Shown here piece after piece: positions 47,280 through 56,140 of a stretch of 64,000 bases of DNA. A program made the translations under genes and the position numbers. Positions within the stretch are counted from its first letter, which is position 1. Each line of letters starts with the position of its first letter. The notes under the pieces are model-generated. The model did no database searches. It was given only the letters and a program-made list of their open reading frames with translations, and was not told the origin of the DNA. The stretch spans positions 682,001-746,000 of the forward strand of contig NZ_SOAM01000001.1 in the NCBI RefSeq assembly GCF_004364555.1. Direction: 5' to 3'. Origin of the DNA: Amnibacterium kyonggiense (GTDB lineage Bacteria > Actinomycetota > Actinomycetes > Actinomycetales > Microbacteriaceae).

Positions 47280-48446
47280 GTGGCCCGCCCGACCGAGCCG
47301 CTGTCCGGGCTCAAGACGGTGCGGCTGACCGCGCGCGGCGGGGTCTTCCTCGGCGCGGGGTTCGTCGGGCTGATCGTCGCCTACGCGGCCGGCTGGCCCG
47401 CGCTCCTCGCGGTGTCCCTGTTCCTGTTCGGGGCCGTGCTCGCGGGCGTCGGGGCCGTCGTGGTCTCGCCGGCCGCGCTCGTGATCGAGCGGCGGATCGA
47501 GCCGCCCGTCGTCGAGCAGCGTCGGCCGGTGCAGGTGCGGCTCACCGCGCGCGGTCAGGCGGCGGGCGCGCTCGAGTGGAGCGAGGACCTGCCGCGCTCC
47601 GTCGTCGTCACCGGGCACGCGGAGGGCGTGCTGCCCGCGGTCCGGCCGGACCGGCCCTCGCAGCTCATCGACTACTCGTTCGCGGCGCGGACGCGCGGCT
47701 CCGTGCCGATCGGGCCGCTGCGCATCGCGCGGACGGACCCGCTGGGCCTCGCGACCACCCGCCGCCGGGTCGGCGGCGTCGACCACGTGACCGTGCTGCC
47801 CGGCATCCATCCGGTCGAGCTGCCCTTCGCGGTGCGGCGCAACGACCCGGACTCCGGCGCGAGCACCGTGTTCGGCGCGGTCGGGGACCAGCTCGACATC
47901 GTCGCCCGCGGCTACCGGGCGGGCGACCCGATGCGGAACATGGACTGGCGCGCGACGGCGCGCCGGGGCGAGCTCATGGTCCGCACCGAGACCGCGGCGA
48001 CCACCGCGGCGACCGGCCTGCTCCTCGACGTGCGCCAGGAGGTCTGGCCCGACTCGACCGCCTTCGAGTGGGCGGTCGACTACGCGGCCTCCCTCATCGC
48101 CGCGCTCGACGAGCGGCACGCGCCGGTCCGCCTCGCGGCCGGCAGGACCACGATGACGGACGCGATCGCCGGCCTCGTCGCGCTCGCCACCGTGCACCCG
48201 AGCAGCGGGGCGGCGCAGCCCTCCGAGCTCCTCCGCGATCTCGCCACCGTCGACGTGCAGGTCGTGCACGTCATCACCGGGCCCGGCGGCGCGCCGGACG
48301 TGACCCGGCTGCCCCCGCTGCCGACCGGCGCGCTCGGCATCGCGTCCGTCGTCGCGCGCCGCGCCGTGCAGCTCGATCCGCCGCTCGGGTGGCAGGTCGT
48401 GCAGCGGGACTCGAACGCCCCGGTCGGGACGGCCCACGATGCCTGA
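47280..48446 (+). CDS. DUF58 domain protein
   Basis: The 388-residue protein has two N-terminal membrane helices (about 20-60) and a cytosolic DUF58/vWA-like domain with the hallmark YRAGDPMRNMDWRATARRGELMVR near residue 220. DUF58 proteins accompany MoxR ATPases and envelope transglutaminases. GTG at 47280 immediately follows the moxR TAG, and its own end overlaps the transglutaminase gene by eight bases. Its biochemical role is not established. Confidence 0.9.
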   Translation: MARPTEPLSGLKTVRLTARGGVFLGAGFVGLIVAYAAGWPALLAVSLFLFGAVLAGVGAVVVSPAALVIERRIEPPVVEQRRPVQVRLTARGQAAGALEWSEDLPRSVVVTGHAEGVLPAVRPDRPSQLIDYSFAARTRGSVPIGPLRIARTDPLGLATTRRRVGGVDHVTVLPGIHPVELPFAVRRNDPDSGASTVFGAVGDQLDIVARGYRAGDPMRNMDWRATARRGELMVRTETAATTAATGLLLDVRQEVWPDSTAFEWAVDYAASLIAALDERHAPVRLAAGRTTMTDAIAGLVALATVHPSSGAAQPSELLRDLATVDVQVVHVITGPGGAPDVTRLPPLPTGALGIASVVARRAVQLDPPLGWQVVQRDSNAPVGTAHDA

Positions 48447-50637
48447 GCGCTCCACCGGCCGCGGCGCCGTCACCGCCGTGACGGGCGTCGGCGTGCTGCT
48501 CGCCGCGCTCTCGCTGCTGCCCGTCGTCTACGGCGCGCTGTGGTGGATCGAGTCGGTCGTCACCGTGGTCGTGGCCCTCGCTGCGGCGGCCGCGTCCCGC
48601 CGCGTCGGGCTCACCTCGGGCGCGGCGGCGCTGATCGGGCTGACGAGCATCCCGATCGTGCTCGCGCTGATCGTCGCCGGCTCGACGGTGACGATCACGA
48701 CGCCGCAGGGCGCCGCGCTCGGCGTGGTGGACGGGTTCTCGACCGCGTTCCGGCAGATCTACCTCGACACGGTTCCGGCGCAGGGCACCGCCGCCCTCGC
48801 GCTGCTCATCGCGTCCGGTGCGGCGGTCGTCGCGGTCGTCGCGGACTTCGTCACCGTCGGCCTCCGCGCGCCCGTCGCCGGCACGCTCGTGATCGTCGCC
48901 GTCGCGATCGTGCCCGGGAAGGCCTTCGCGACCGGGACGAACGGGTTCCTGCTGCTCGCCGTCGCGGCCGCCGCGCTCGGCGTCATCGCGGCGGACCGAC
49001 GTCGGCGCGGCCGGGCGCCCCGCATCGCCGGCCTCGCCGCGGGCGGCGCCGTCGCGGTCGTCGTCGCGCTCGTCGTGCAGATCGTGCTGCCGACGCCGTT
49101 CTCGTCGCAGGCGGCCATCGCGGGGGCGCCGGTCATCGACTCCGGCGCGAACCCCCTGCTGCGGCTGGGGCAGGACCTCCGGCGCGGGGCCAGCACGCCC
49201 GTGCTCAGCTACACGAGCCGGAACGACCAGCCGGTCTACCTCCGACTCGCGGTGCTCGAGGACTTCACGGGGCAGACCTGGGCGCCGAACCCGCCCGACG
49301 GCCGACCGCTCGGCCTCGGCTCGACACCGCAGGCGCCCGGCGTCGCGGTCTCGGCGGACACGAACACCACCTCGACGACGATCACGCCGGCCTCCGACGT
49401 CGCGATCGGCGATCGGCTGCCGCTGCCCTACCCGGCCGTCGCGGTGCAGGGGGTGTCGGGCCGCTTCCGGTGGGAGGAGAAGGGGCTGACGCTCGCGCGC
49501 TTCGGCGGCGGCGCCGTCGGCACCTACACCGTGCGATCGGCGGACATTGCGGCGACGCCGACGCAGCTGCGGGACGCCTCCGTGTCGGTCCCCGCGGGCG
49601 ACGAGCAGTCGCTCGAGCTGCCGTCGGACGTGCCGTCGATCATCCGCCGCACCGCTGCCCGGTGGGTCGCGTCGGCGCAGACGCCGTACGACATGGCCGT
49701 CGCGATCCAGAACCAGTTGCGGAACGGATCGTTCTCCTACGACGAGGACACCCCGGCGGAGCAGGGCTACGACGGCGACGGCCTCGGCGTCATCGCGAAG
49801 TTCCTCCAGGTGAAGGCCGGGTACTGCATCCACTTCGCCTCCACGATGGCCGTGATGGCGCGCATCGAGGGCATCCCGGCACGCATCGTCGTCGGCTACC
49901 AGCCGGGGGAGACGCAGGCGGACACGCGGGCGCACCGCGTCTCGAGCGACGACCTGCACGCCTGGCCCGAGCTGTACTTCGACGGCGTCGGCTGGGTGCG
50001 CTTCGAGCCCACGCCGGGCCGTGGCGCCGTGCCCGCCTACGCACCGCTCCCGTCGGCGAGCGTGAGCACGACCCCGACGGCGGCGCCGTCCACCGAGGCG
50101 GCCGCCACCCCGCAGCCGACCGAATCCGACCCGGCCGCCGCCCGCTCGGGAGATCGCGGCGGCGCATCCCTCGTCCCCCTGCTCCGCGGCTCCGGCGTCG
50201 CGCTGATCGTCCTCGCGCTGCTGGCGCTCCCCGGCCTGCTCCGGCGCGGGCTGCGCCGGAGGCGGATCGGCCGGCTCGGGCGCGACGGGCCCGCCGGCGC
50301 CTGGCGGGAGATCCTCGACACCGCCGTCGACCTCGGGCTGCCGACCGGCAGGGGGAGGAGCCCCCGCGGGATCGAGGCCGTCGTCGCCGAGCAGGTCGGG
50401 TCCACGCCGGGGGCGCGCGAGGCGCTCGGCCGACTCCGTGCCGCGTACGAGCGGCAGGCGTACTCGCGCGACGTCGCGGCCGCGACCGAGGCGGACGTCG
50501 CGCTCGTGCTCCGCGCGCTGCGGGCGCACGCCTCGGGCGGCCGCCGCTTCGCCGCCGCCGTGGCGCCGCGATCCCTCGCCGGTACACTGGTGCCGCCGCG
50601 ACTGGCGTTCAGGTGGTCACCACCGGGGAGCGGCTGA
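48439..50637 (+). CDS. membrane-anchored transglutaminase-like protein
   Basis: The 732-residue protein has about six N-terminal helices, an extracytoplasmic region with a transglutaminase core at about 410-540 (Cys in KAGYCIHFASTMAVM, His in DDLHAWPELYF, Asp-containing DGVGWVRFEPTPG), a Pro/Thr/Ala-rich stalk, a further helix near 580 and a cytosolic DUF4129-like tail. It is the third gene of the moxR module and may process peptides or crosslink envelope proteins. The last 18 codons overlap the glyA promoter and ZTP aptamer, and the stop codon lies inside the aptamer. Confidence 0.88.
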   Translation: MPERSTGRGAVTAVTGVGVLLAALSLLPVVYGALWWIESVVTVVVALAAAAASRRVGLTSGAAALIGLTSIPIVLALIVAGSTVTITTPQGAALGVVDGFSTAFRQIYLDTVPAQGTAALALLIASGAAVVAVVADFVTVGLRAPVAGTLVIVAVAIVPGKAFATGTNGFLLLAVAAAALGVIAADRRRRGRAPRIAGLAAGGAVAVVVALVVQIVLPTPFSSQAAIAGAPVIDSGANPLLRLGQDLRRGASTPVLSYTSRNDQPVYLRLAVLEDFTGQTWAPNPPDGRPLGLGSTPQAPGVAVSADTNTTSTTITPASDVAIGDRLPLPYPAVAVQGVSGRFRWEEKGLTLARFGGGAVGTYTVRSADIAATPTQLRDASVSVPAGDEQSLELPSDVPSIIRRTAARWVASAQTPYDMAVAIQNQLRNGSFSYDEDTPAEQGYDGDGLGVIAKFLQVKAGYCIHFASTMAVMARIEGIPARIVVGYQPGETQADTRAHRVSSDDLHAWPELYFDGVGWVRFEPTPGRGAVPAYAPLPSASVSTTPTAAPSTEAAATPQPTESDPAAARSGDRGGASLVPLLRGSGVALIVLALLALPGLLRRGLRRRRIGRLGRDGPAGAWREILDTAVDLGLPTGRGRSPRGIEAVVAEQVGSTPGAREALGRLRAAYERQAYSRDVAAATEADVALVLRALRAHASGGRRFAAAVAPRSLAGTLVPPRLAFRWSPPGSG
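50583..50588 (+). promoter_or_regulatory. glyA -10 element inside the preceding gene
   Basis: TACACT places the transcript start at about 50595, the first base of the aptamer. The -35 is weak. Confidence 0.55.
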
Positions 50638-50663
50638 TGGAGAGGCGCCGCTCGCCTGGGCGC
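50595..50663 (+). promoter_or_regulatory. ZTP (pfl) riboswitch of glyA
   Basis: CGACTGGCG, then AGGTGG/CCACC stem-loop, GGGGAGC, a variable hairpin and CGCCTGGGCG reproduce the pfl/ZTP aptamer in order. ZTP or ZMP, signals of 10-formyl-THF shortage, should turn on glyA. The spacing to the GTG at 50722 suggests control of translation or early elongation; the expression platform is not clear. Confidence 0.9.
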
Positions 50664-50721
50664 TGATCGCCCTCACCAGCCGCGCGCACCGCGCATCCCC
50701 TCCGACGCCGGGAGTCCTTCC

Positions 50722-52032
50722 GTGACCGACACCGCCTCCACCTCTGCGCCCACTCCCGTGGGCTCCACCTTCGACGCGCCGCTCGAGGAGGTCGACCCCG
50801 AGATCGCGGCCGTCCTCCGCGACGAGCTGCAGCGCCAGCGCACGACGCTCGAGATGATCGCGAGCGAGAACTTCGTGCCCCGCTCCGTGCTCACCTCCGC
50901 CGGCAGCGTCCTGACGAACAAGTACGCCGAGGGCTACCCCGGTAAGCGCTACTACGGCGGCTGCGAGGTCGTCGACGTCGCCGAGGAGCTCGCGATCGCT
51001 CGCGCGAAGTCGCTCTTCGACGCCGAGTACGCGAACGTGCAGCCGCACTCCGGCGCCACCGCGAACGCCGCCGTGCTGGCCGCGCTCGCGCAGCCGGGCG
51101 ACACGATCCTCGGGCTCGAGCTCGCGCACGGCGGTCACCTCACGCACGGCATGAAGCTGAACTTCTCCGGGAAGCTGTACAACGCCGTCGCCTACGGCGT
51201 GGACCCGGAGACGTTCCGCATCGACATGGACCGTGTGCGCGACGCCGCGCTCGAGCACCGGCCGGCCGTCATCATCGCCGGCTGGTCCGCGTACCCGCGG
51301 CAGCTCGACTTCGCCGCGTTCCGCGAGATCGCGGACGAGGTGGGCGCGAAGCTGTGGGTCGACATGGCTCACTTCGCAGGCCTCGTCGCGGCCGGCCTGC
51401 ACCCGAGCCCGGTGCCGCACGCGGACGTCGTGTCGACGACCGTGCACAAGACGCTCGGCGGCCCGCGGTCCGGCCTGATCGTCTCGCGCGACGACACCTG
51501 GGCGAAGAAGCTCAACTCGGCCGTGTTCCCGGGGCAGCAGGGCGGTCCGCTCATGCACGTGATCGCCGCGAAGGCGACGGCCCTGAAGATCGCGGCGTCG
51601 GAGGAGTTCCGCGACCGCCAGCGGCGGACGCTCGAGGGCGCGCAGCTGCTGGCCACTCGCCTCACGGCGCCCGACGCCCGCGAGGCCGGCGTCGACGTGC
51701 TCACGGGCGGCACGGACGTGCACCTCGTGCTCGCGGACCTGCGCGAGTCGCCGATCGACGGCCGCGAGGCGGAGGACCTCCTGCACGAGGCCGGCATCAC
51801 GGTGAACCGCAACTCGGTGCCGTTCGACCCGCGGCCGCCGATGCGGACCTCCGGGATCCGGATCGGTACGCCGGCGCTCGCGACCCGCGGGTTCGGCGCG
51901 GCCGAGTTCACCGAGGTCGCCGACATCATCGCCCGCGTGCTGACCCCCGGCGCGGACGTCCCGGGCCTGCGCCGCGAGGTGGCGGCCCTCGCCGACCGCT
52001 TCCCGCTCTACCGGGGCCTCGAGGGCTGGTAG
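50722..52032 (+). CDS. glyA: serine hydroxymethyltransferase
   Basis: GlyA converts serine and THF to glycine and 5,10-methylene-THF, the main source of one-carbon units. The 436-residue PLP enzyme has [38 protein letters not shown], the PLP lysine in [14 protein letters not shown] near residue 245 and the C-terminal [16 protein letters not shown] at 50722 is preceded by GGGAG. A ZTP riboswitch controls it, and folD, which uses its product, converges on it with its own ZTP riboswitch. Confidence 0.97.
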   Translation: MTDTASTSAPTPVGSTFDAPLEEVDPEIAAVLRDELQRQRTTLEMIASENFVPRSVLTSAGSVLTNKYAEGYPGKRYYGGCEVVDVAEELAIARAKSLFDAEYANVQPHSGATANAAVLAALAQPGDTILGLELAHGGHLTHGMKLNFSGKLYNAVAYGVDPETFRIDMDRVRDAALEHRPAVIIAGWSAYPRQLDFAAFREIADEVGAKLWVDMAHFAGLVAAGLHPSPVPHADVVSTTVHKTLGGPRSGLIVSRDDTWAKKLNSAVFPGQQGGPLMHVIAAKATALKIAASEEFRDRQRRTLEGAQLLATRLTAPDAREAGVDVLTGGTDVHLVLADLRESPIDGREAEDLLHEAGITVNRNSVPFDPRPPMRTSGIRIGTPALATRGFGAAEFTEVADIIARVLTPGADVPGLRREVAALADRFPLYRGLEGW

Positions 52033-52037
52033 TCCGA

Positions 52038-52104
52038 GACCTCGTTCACGGATAAGGGGATCCCGGCGCTCCGCGCGGGGATCCCCTTATCCGTGAACGA
52101 GGTC
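52038..52104. terminator. shared glyA/folD terminator, 27-bp palindrome
   Basis: A perfect 27-bp stem (52038-52064 with 52078-52104) with a 13-base loop fills the gap between convergent stops and covers the last bases of folD. There is no T run, so it may rely on stem strength alone. Confidence 0.85.
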
Positions 52105-52939
52105 AGACGTGGGTGCGCCAGGCCTGCACGGTCTGGTCGAGCAGCGTCGCGATCGTCATCGGGCCGACGCCGCCCGGCACCGGCGTGATCAGCGCGGCCC
52201 GCTCCTTCGCGGTCTCGAAGTCGACGTCGCCCTTCCCGTGGTCGTAGCCGGCGTCGATCACCACGGCGCCGGGACGCACCCAGTCGCCCGGGATGAGCCC
52301 CGGCCTGCCCACGGCGGACACGAGCAGCTCGGCGCGCTCGACGTGCGATCGGAGGTCCTTCGTCAGCACGTGGCACGACGTCACGGTCGCGCCGTGCGCC
52401 GCGAGCAGCGCCGACAGCGGGCGGCCGAGGATCGGGCCCTGGCCCACCACGACCGCCTCGATGCCGGGCAGCTCGACGCCGTACTCGTCGAGGAGCCGCA
52501 GGATGCCGCCGGGTGTGGCGGAGGCGAAGCCGCCCGAGCCCTCCGCCATCCGGGCGAACGAGGCGAACGTGACGCCGTCGACGTCCTTGTCCGCCGCGAT
52601 CGCCTCGAACGCCGCCCGCTCGTCGACCTGCGGCGGCACCGGGTGCTGGAGCAGGATCCCGTCGATCTCCGGGTCGGCGGAGAGCGCCTGGATCGTGGTG
52701 AGCAGCCGCTCGGTCGTCGTCGTGTCCGGCAGGTCGACGCGGCGGGTCGCGAGGCCCGCGGCCTGCGCGCGCCGCACCTTCATGCGGACGTAGGTGTGGG
52801 AGGCGGGATCGCCGCCGACGAGGACCGTCGCGATGCACGGCGGGCGCAGGCCGGCGTCGACGCCGGCGCGCACCTCGGCGGCGATGCGGTCGAGCGTGGC
52901 CGCGGCGAGCGCGGAGCCGTCGATCAGCGTGGCGGGCAT
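52103..52939 (-). CDS. folD: methylene-THF dehydrogenase/methenyl-THF cyclohydrolase
   Basis: FolD turns 5,10-methylene-THF into 10-formyl-THF, the formyl donor for PurN and PurH. The 278-residue protein has the catalytic Tyr/Lys in TYVRMKVRRAQAAG, the DGILLQHPVP and DKDVDGVTF segments (Asp), the NADP loop GQGPILGRPLSALL and the tail ITPVPGGVGPMTIATLL. ATG at 52939 follows AGGAGG. A ZTP riboswitch occupies the leader, so folD and glyA should respond together. Confidence 0.96.
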   Translation of the reverse strand: MPATLIDGSALAAATLDRIAAEVRAGVDAGLRPPCIATVLVGGDPASHTYVRMKVRRAQAAGLATRRVDLPDTTTTERLLTTIQALSADPEIDGILLQHPVPPQVDERAAFEAIAADKDVDGVTFASFARMAEGSGGFASATPGGILRLLDEYGVELPGIEAVVVGQGPILGRPLSALLAAHGATVTSCHVLTKDLRSHVERAELLVSAVGRPGLIPGDWVRPGAVVIDAGYDHGKGDVDFETAKERAALITPVPGGVGPMTIATLLDQTVQAWRTHV

Positions 52940-52968
52940 GGGACCTCCTGGAGACGGGTTCGCGGAGG

Positions 52969-53029
52969 CGCCCAGGCGGTCGACGCGCTCCGCCGGTACT
53001 CCCTGGTGGTGGTCCACCCGCGCCGGTCG
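52969..53029 (-). promoter_or_regulatory. ZTP (pfl) riboswitch of folD
   Basis: Read on the minus strand: CGACCGGCG, GGTGG-loop-CCACC, GGGAG, a variable hairpin and CGCCTGGGCG, in the same order as at glyA. TACCGT (complement of 53038-53043) would start transcription a few bases before the aptamer. The folD SD AGGAGG lies about 20 bases after it. Confidence 0.87.
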
Positions 53030-53132
53030 TGCCCTCCACGGTACCGGCTCGGCCGTTCAGCGCGCGGTCCCGCGAGCCGGGGATGATGCCGGTACCGGCG
53101 TCCGCCGGACCAGCAGACCCGAGGGAGACCCC

Positions 53133-54056
53133 ATGCCCGCGACCGGCGCCCAGCACGTCCTCCGGCTCGACGGACCAGCCGGGCCCGTGACGGCGACCGT
53201 CGCGGAGCTCGCCGCGAGTCTCCGGCGAGTCCGGGTCGGCGACACGGAGATCGTGCAGGACTATCCGGCCGACGCGCTGCCCTCCGGCGCCTCCGGCGTC
53301 GTGCTCGTGCCGTGGCCGAACCGCGTGCGCGACGGGCGGTGGGTGCTCGACGGGAAGCCGCAGCAGCTCGACCTCAGCGAGCCGTCGAAGGGCAACGCGA
53401 GCCACGGGCTGCTCCGGAACACCGGCTACCGCGTCACGGACTCCAGCGAGTCGGCCGTCACGCTGTCGGCGACGGTGTTCCCGCAGCACGGGTACCCGTT
53501 CCACCTCGAGACCTCCGTCCGCTACGCGCTCACCGACACGGGCATCGACGTCGTGCACGGCGTGCACAACGTGGGGGAGGGGACCGCGCCGTTCGGCGTC
53601 GGCTGCCATCCGTACCTCCGCGTCGGCGACGTGCCGATGCGCGATCTGACGGTCGCCGTCTCGGGGGCCCGGATGCTCGAGACGGACGATCGGAGCCTGC
53701 CGGTGCGGGAGGTGCCCGTGGCCGGGACGGACCGGGACCTGCGGGCCGGGGCGGCGCTGCGCGGGCTCGACCTCGACACCGCCTACACGGGTCTCGAGGT
53801 CGTCGACGGGCGCGTTCGCCACCGCGTCACCGCACCGGACGGCACGGCGGTCGAGCTCGCCGCCGACCCCGTCTTCGGCTGGGTGCAGGTGTTCACGACG
53901 GACGTCTACGGGACGGACGACGGGCTGATCGACGCCGTCGCCGTCGAGCCGATGACCTGCCCCGCGGACGCGTTCAACTCGGGCACGGACCTGCTGCACC
54001 TCGAACCGGGCGAGCAGTGGGTCGCGTCGTGGAGCCTCGCGCTCGTCAGGCCCTGA
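53133..54056 (+). CDS. aldose 1-epimerase family protein
   Basis: The 307-residue beta-supersandwich protein interconverts sugar anomers. Conserved blocks are VLVPWPNRVRDGRW, NASHGLLRN (first His), VGCHPYLRVGD (second His) and AVEPMTCPADAFN (catalytic Glu). These define the galactose mutarotase-like family. GAGGGAGA precedes the ATG at 53133. It diverges from folD. The sugar specificity cannot be told. Confidence 0.9.
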   Translation: MPATGAQHVLRLDGPAGPVTATVAELAASLRRVRVGDTEIVQDYPADALPSGASGVVLVPWPNRVRDGRWVLDGKPQQLDLSEPSKGNASHGLLRNTGYRVTDSSESAVTLSATVFPQHGYPFHLETSVRYALTDTGIDVVHGVHNVGEGTAPFGVGCHPYLRVGDVPMRDLTVAVSGARMLETDDRSLPVREVPVAGTDRDLRAGAALRGLDLDTAYTGLEVVDGRVRHRVTAPDGTAVELAADPVFGWVQVFTTDVYGTDDGLIDAVAVEPMTCPADAFNSGTDLLHLEPGEQWVASWSLALVRP

Positions 54057-54071
54057 GGCGCGAGTCGGGCG

Positions 54072-54551
54072 TCAGCGGCGTCGGAGGAAGAAGCCGACCG
54101 GACCGGGGGTGTTCTCGCCCCGGGAGGCGGAGCGGTCGAGCGCCGCGAGGAGGAAGCGCCAGCCGAGCAGCAGCGCGCCCACGACGATCGCGGCGACGAT
54201 CACGAACGCGACCTGGACGCCCTGCCCGCTGAGCGCGCGGAGCAGCATCCCGAACAGCACCGTGCCGACCCACGCGAGCAGCCCGGTCCGCGAGATGGAG
54301 AACGGCCGCCGCCAGCCGCGCGCGCCGACCCAGCCGATGACGAGCCCGGTCGCGAACGGCCAGAAGGTGACGAGGAACGCGGACTGGTCCTCGCGGTGGC
54401 TCGCGCGGCCGATGACGACGAAGACCGCGACGGCGATCAGGTCGATCGCGAACGCGACGAGCGCACGAAGGCGGGGATCCACGACCACGAGTCTCGCAGC
54501 CGCATCCCCGCTCCGTGCGCGAGCGGCGTCCGCGTCGGTCCTCACCGACAC
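54072..54551 (-). CDS. DUF3054 membrane protein
   Basis: The 159-residue protein has four hydrophobic helices after a basic, Ala-rich N-terminus of about 28 residues. FAIDLIAVAVFVVIGRASH, with FWPFATGLVIGW in helix 2, is typical of DUF3054, a small actinobacterial membrane family of unknown function. The GTG at 54551 is tentative; another in-frame GTG lies two codons later. Confidence 0.8.
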   Translation of the reverse strand: MSVRTDADAARARSGDAAARLVVVDPRLRALVAFAIDLIAVAVFVVIGRASHREDQSAFLVTFWPFATGLVIGWVGARGWRRPFSISRTGLLAWVGTVLFGMLLRALSGQGVQVAFVIVAAIVVGALLLGWRFLLAALDRSASRGENTPGPVGFFLRRR

Positions 54552-54578
54552 GGACGCCGCCCTCGCGTCACCGTGGAC

Positions 54579-55946
54579 TCAGCGGATCCCCAGCGCGCGA
54601 CGCATGGTCGTGTTCAGGTCGGTCTGGTTCGTGATGCCGAGCACGTTCGCCGCCTGCGGACCCTTGGCCGCGATGCGGACCTCGGTGCCCGTGTGCTGCT
54701 GCGAGCCCGTGATGGGCGCGGTCGCGTAGCTGATCGTCATCGGGGCGCCGTCGTGCGTCGTGAGCGTCGCGGTGACGCCCTCGGTCGGGCCCTCCACGAT
54801 CTGGCTGGTGTGGCCGTGGTCCGCGGTGACGACCACGAGCGTGTCCCTGTGCTTCGCCTGGTAGGCGAGCGCCAGCTGCACGGAGCGGTCGAACTCGACG
54901 GTCTCACCGATCTGGCCGCACGGGTTGGCCGCGTGGTCCTGCTTGTCGATGGACGCACCCTCGATCTGGAGGAAGAAGCCCTTCTTCGCGTGCTTCGAAC
55001 GGGTGTCGAGGATCTGCAGCGCCTTCGACGCCATCGTGCTGAGGTGCGGCTGCGAGGCCGTGCGCGCCGTATTGACCTGGCAGGTCGTCGCGGCCGTACC
55101 GGTCTTCGTGGGGGTCGGTCCGGTCCACTCGAGGTCCATGTTGTTCGGCGCGAACGTGCCGAGCACCGGGTCCTTCGAGTGCGGGCTGATCCGGGCGAGC
55201 TCGGCCGCCGTACCGGCCGTCTGGTAGCCGCTCCGCTTCGCGGACTCGAGCACCGTCCTCCCGGCGAACCGGCCGGCCGTGATCGTCTCGCCGAAGTACG
55301 CCGCGCCGCCGCCGAGCAGCACGTCGGCGCGCGCCGCGACCTCCTGCTCGGAGATCGAGCCGGCGCCGCCGTTCTCCTTCGCGTTCACCGCGCACTTCGC
55401 GGTCGTCGCGACGGGACCCTTGCAGTCGCGGCTGACGACGTGGGACTCGAGCACCGCGGGCGTCGCGTCCTGGACCTCCGCCGTGGTGACGTTGCCCGTG
55501 CGGTAGCCGGCCTTCTTCGCCAGCTCGAGGATCGTCGCCTTCGGCTTCCCCCGCAGGTCGACGGAGATCGCGCCGTTGTACGTCTTCGTGCCCGTGGCCC
55601 AGCCGGTGCCGGAGGCCGCCGAGTCGGTGACGTAGTCGGGCTTGCCGGTCTCCTGGTTCAGCGCGTACGTCGTGTACTCGCCGGTGAGGGGCAGCGTGTC
55701 CATGGCGAGCCGGCCGGCGGCGCCGACCTGGTAGTTGCGGGCGATCGTGATCTCGCTGTCGCCCATGCCGTCGCCGATGAGCAGGATGACGTTGCGCGCC
55801 TTCCCGCCGACGATGGCGTGCCGGGCGGCGTTCGTGTTGTCGGTCGTGGTGCCGTTCGCGGCGACCGGGACGGTGACGGCGAGCGCCGCGACGGCGGCGG
55901 TCGCGGCCGCCACGGCGGCGACGCGGCGGGGGTGGTGGATGCGCAC
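54579..55946 (-). CDS. phoA: secreted alkaline phosphatase
   Basis: The 455-residue protein has a Sec signal peptide (RRVAAVAAATAAVAALAV, cleavage near VAANG) and the alkaline phosphatase fold: metal-site Asp in LLIGDGMGDSE, nucleophile Ser109 in VTDSAASGTGWATG, EGASIDKQDHAANP and VVVTADHGHTSQ, supplying the two Zn and one Mg sites. It frees phosphate from organic esters outside the cell. GTG at 55946 follows GAGGAG. Four PHO-box units lie upstream, and a PiT transporter diverges from it. Confidence 0.93.
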   Translation of the reverse strand: MRIHHPRRVAAVAAATAAVAALAVTVPVAANGTTTDNTNAARHAIVGGKARNVILLIGDGMGDSEITIARNYQVGAAGRLAMDTLPLTGEYTTYALNQETGKPDYVTDSAASGTGWATGTKTYNGAISVDLRGKPKATILELAKKAGYRTGNVTTAEVQDATPAVLESHVVSRDCKGPVATTAKCAVNAKENGGAGSISEQEVAARADVLLGGGAAYFGETITAGRFAGRTVLESAKRSGYQTAGTAAELARISPHSKDPVLGTFAPNNMDLEWTGPTPTKTGTAATTCQVNTARTASQPHLSTMASKALQILDTRSKHAKKGFFLQIEGASIDKQDHAANPCGQIGETVEFDRSVQLALAYQAKHRDTLVVVTADHGHTSQIVEGPTEGVTATLTTHDGAPMTISYATAPITGSQQHTGTEVRIAAKGPQAANVLGITNQTDLNTTMRRALGIR

Positions 55947-56002
55947 GGAGGACTCCTCGGATCGGATGGGGTTGTGCGGGCACACCGAGTCGAACCACCG
56001 CG

Positions 56003-56043
56003 CATGAACGCGACATGACCGGTCCGGTGAACATCCGGTGACG
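56003..56043 (-). promoter_or_regulatory. PHO boxes (PhoP/PhoB sites) upstream of phoA
   Basis: On the minus strand four TCA-centred units (GTCACCG, TTCACCG, GGTCATG, GTTCATG) recur at 11, 12 and 11 bases (TGA at 56005, 56016, 56028 and 56039 on the plus strand), matching two tandem PHO direct-repeat pairs. Confidence 0.75.
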
Positions 56044-56140
56044 CGGGGCGAGCCCGGCGGATCGGCGGCCGCGAGGCACACGGCGGGCTCTCGGCTGCGC
56101 GTTCCCCGCCGTTCACCGGCCGTGCTTAGCGTCGCCGCCC

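Noticed and set aside
45162-48473. Long minus-strand frame through purU, moxR and DUF58
   Set aside because: A shadow in a different frame from purU; no recognisable protein and no start signals.
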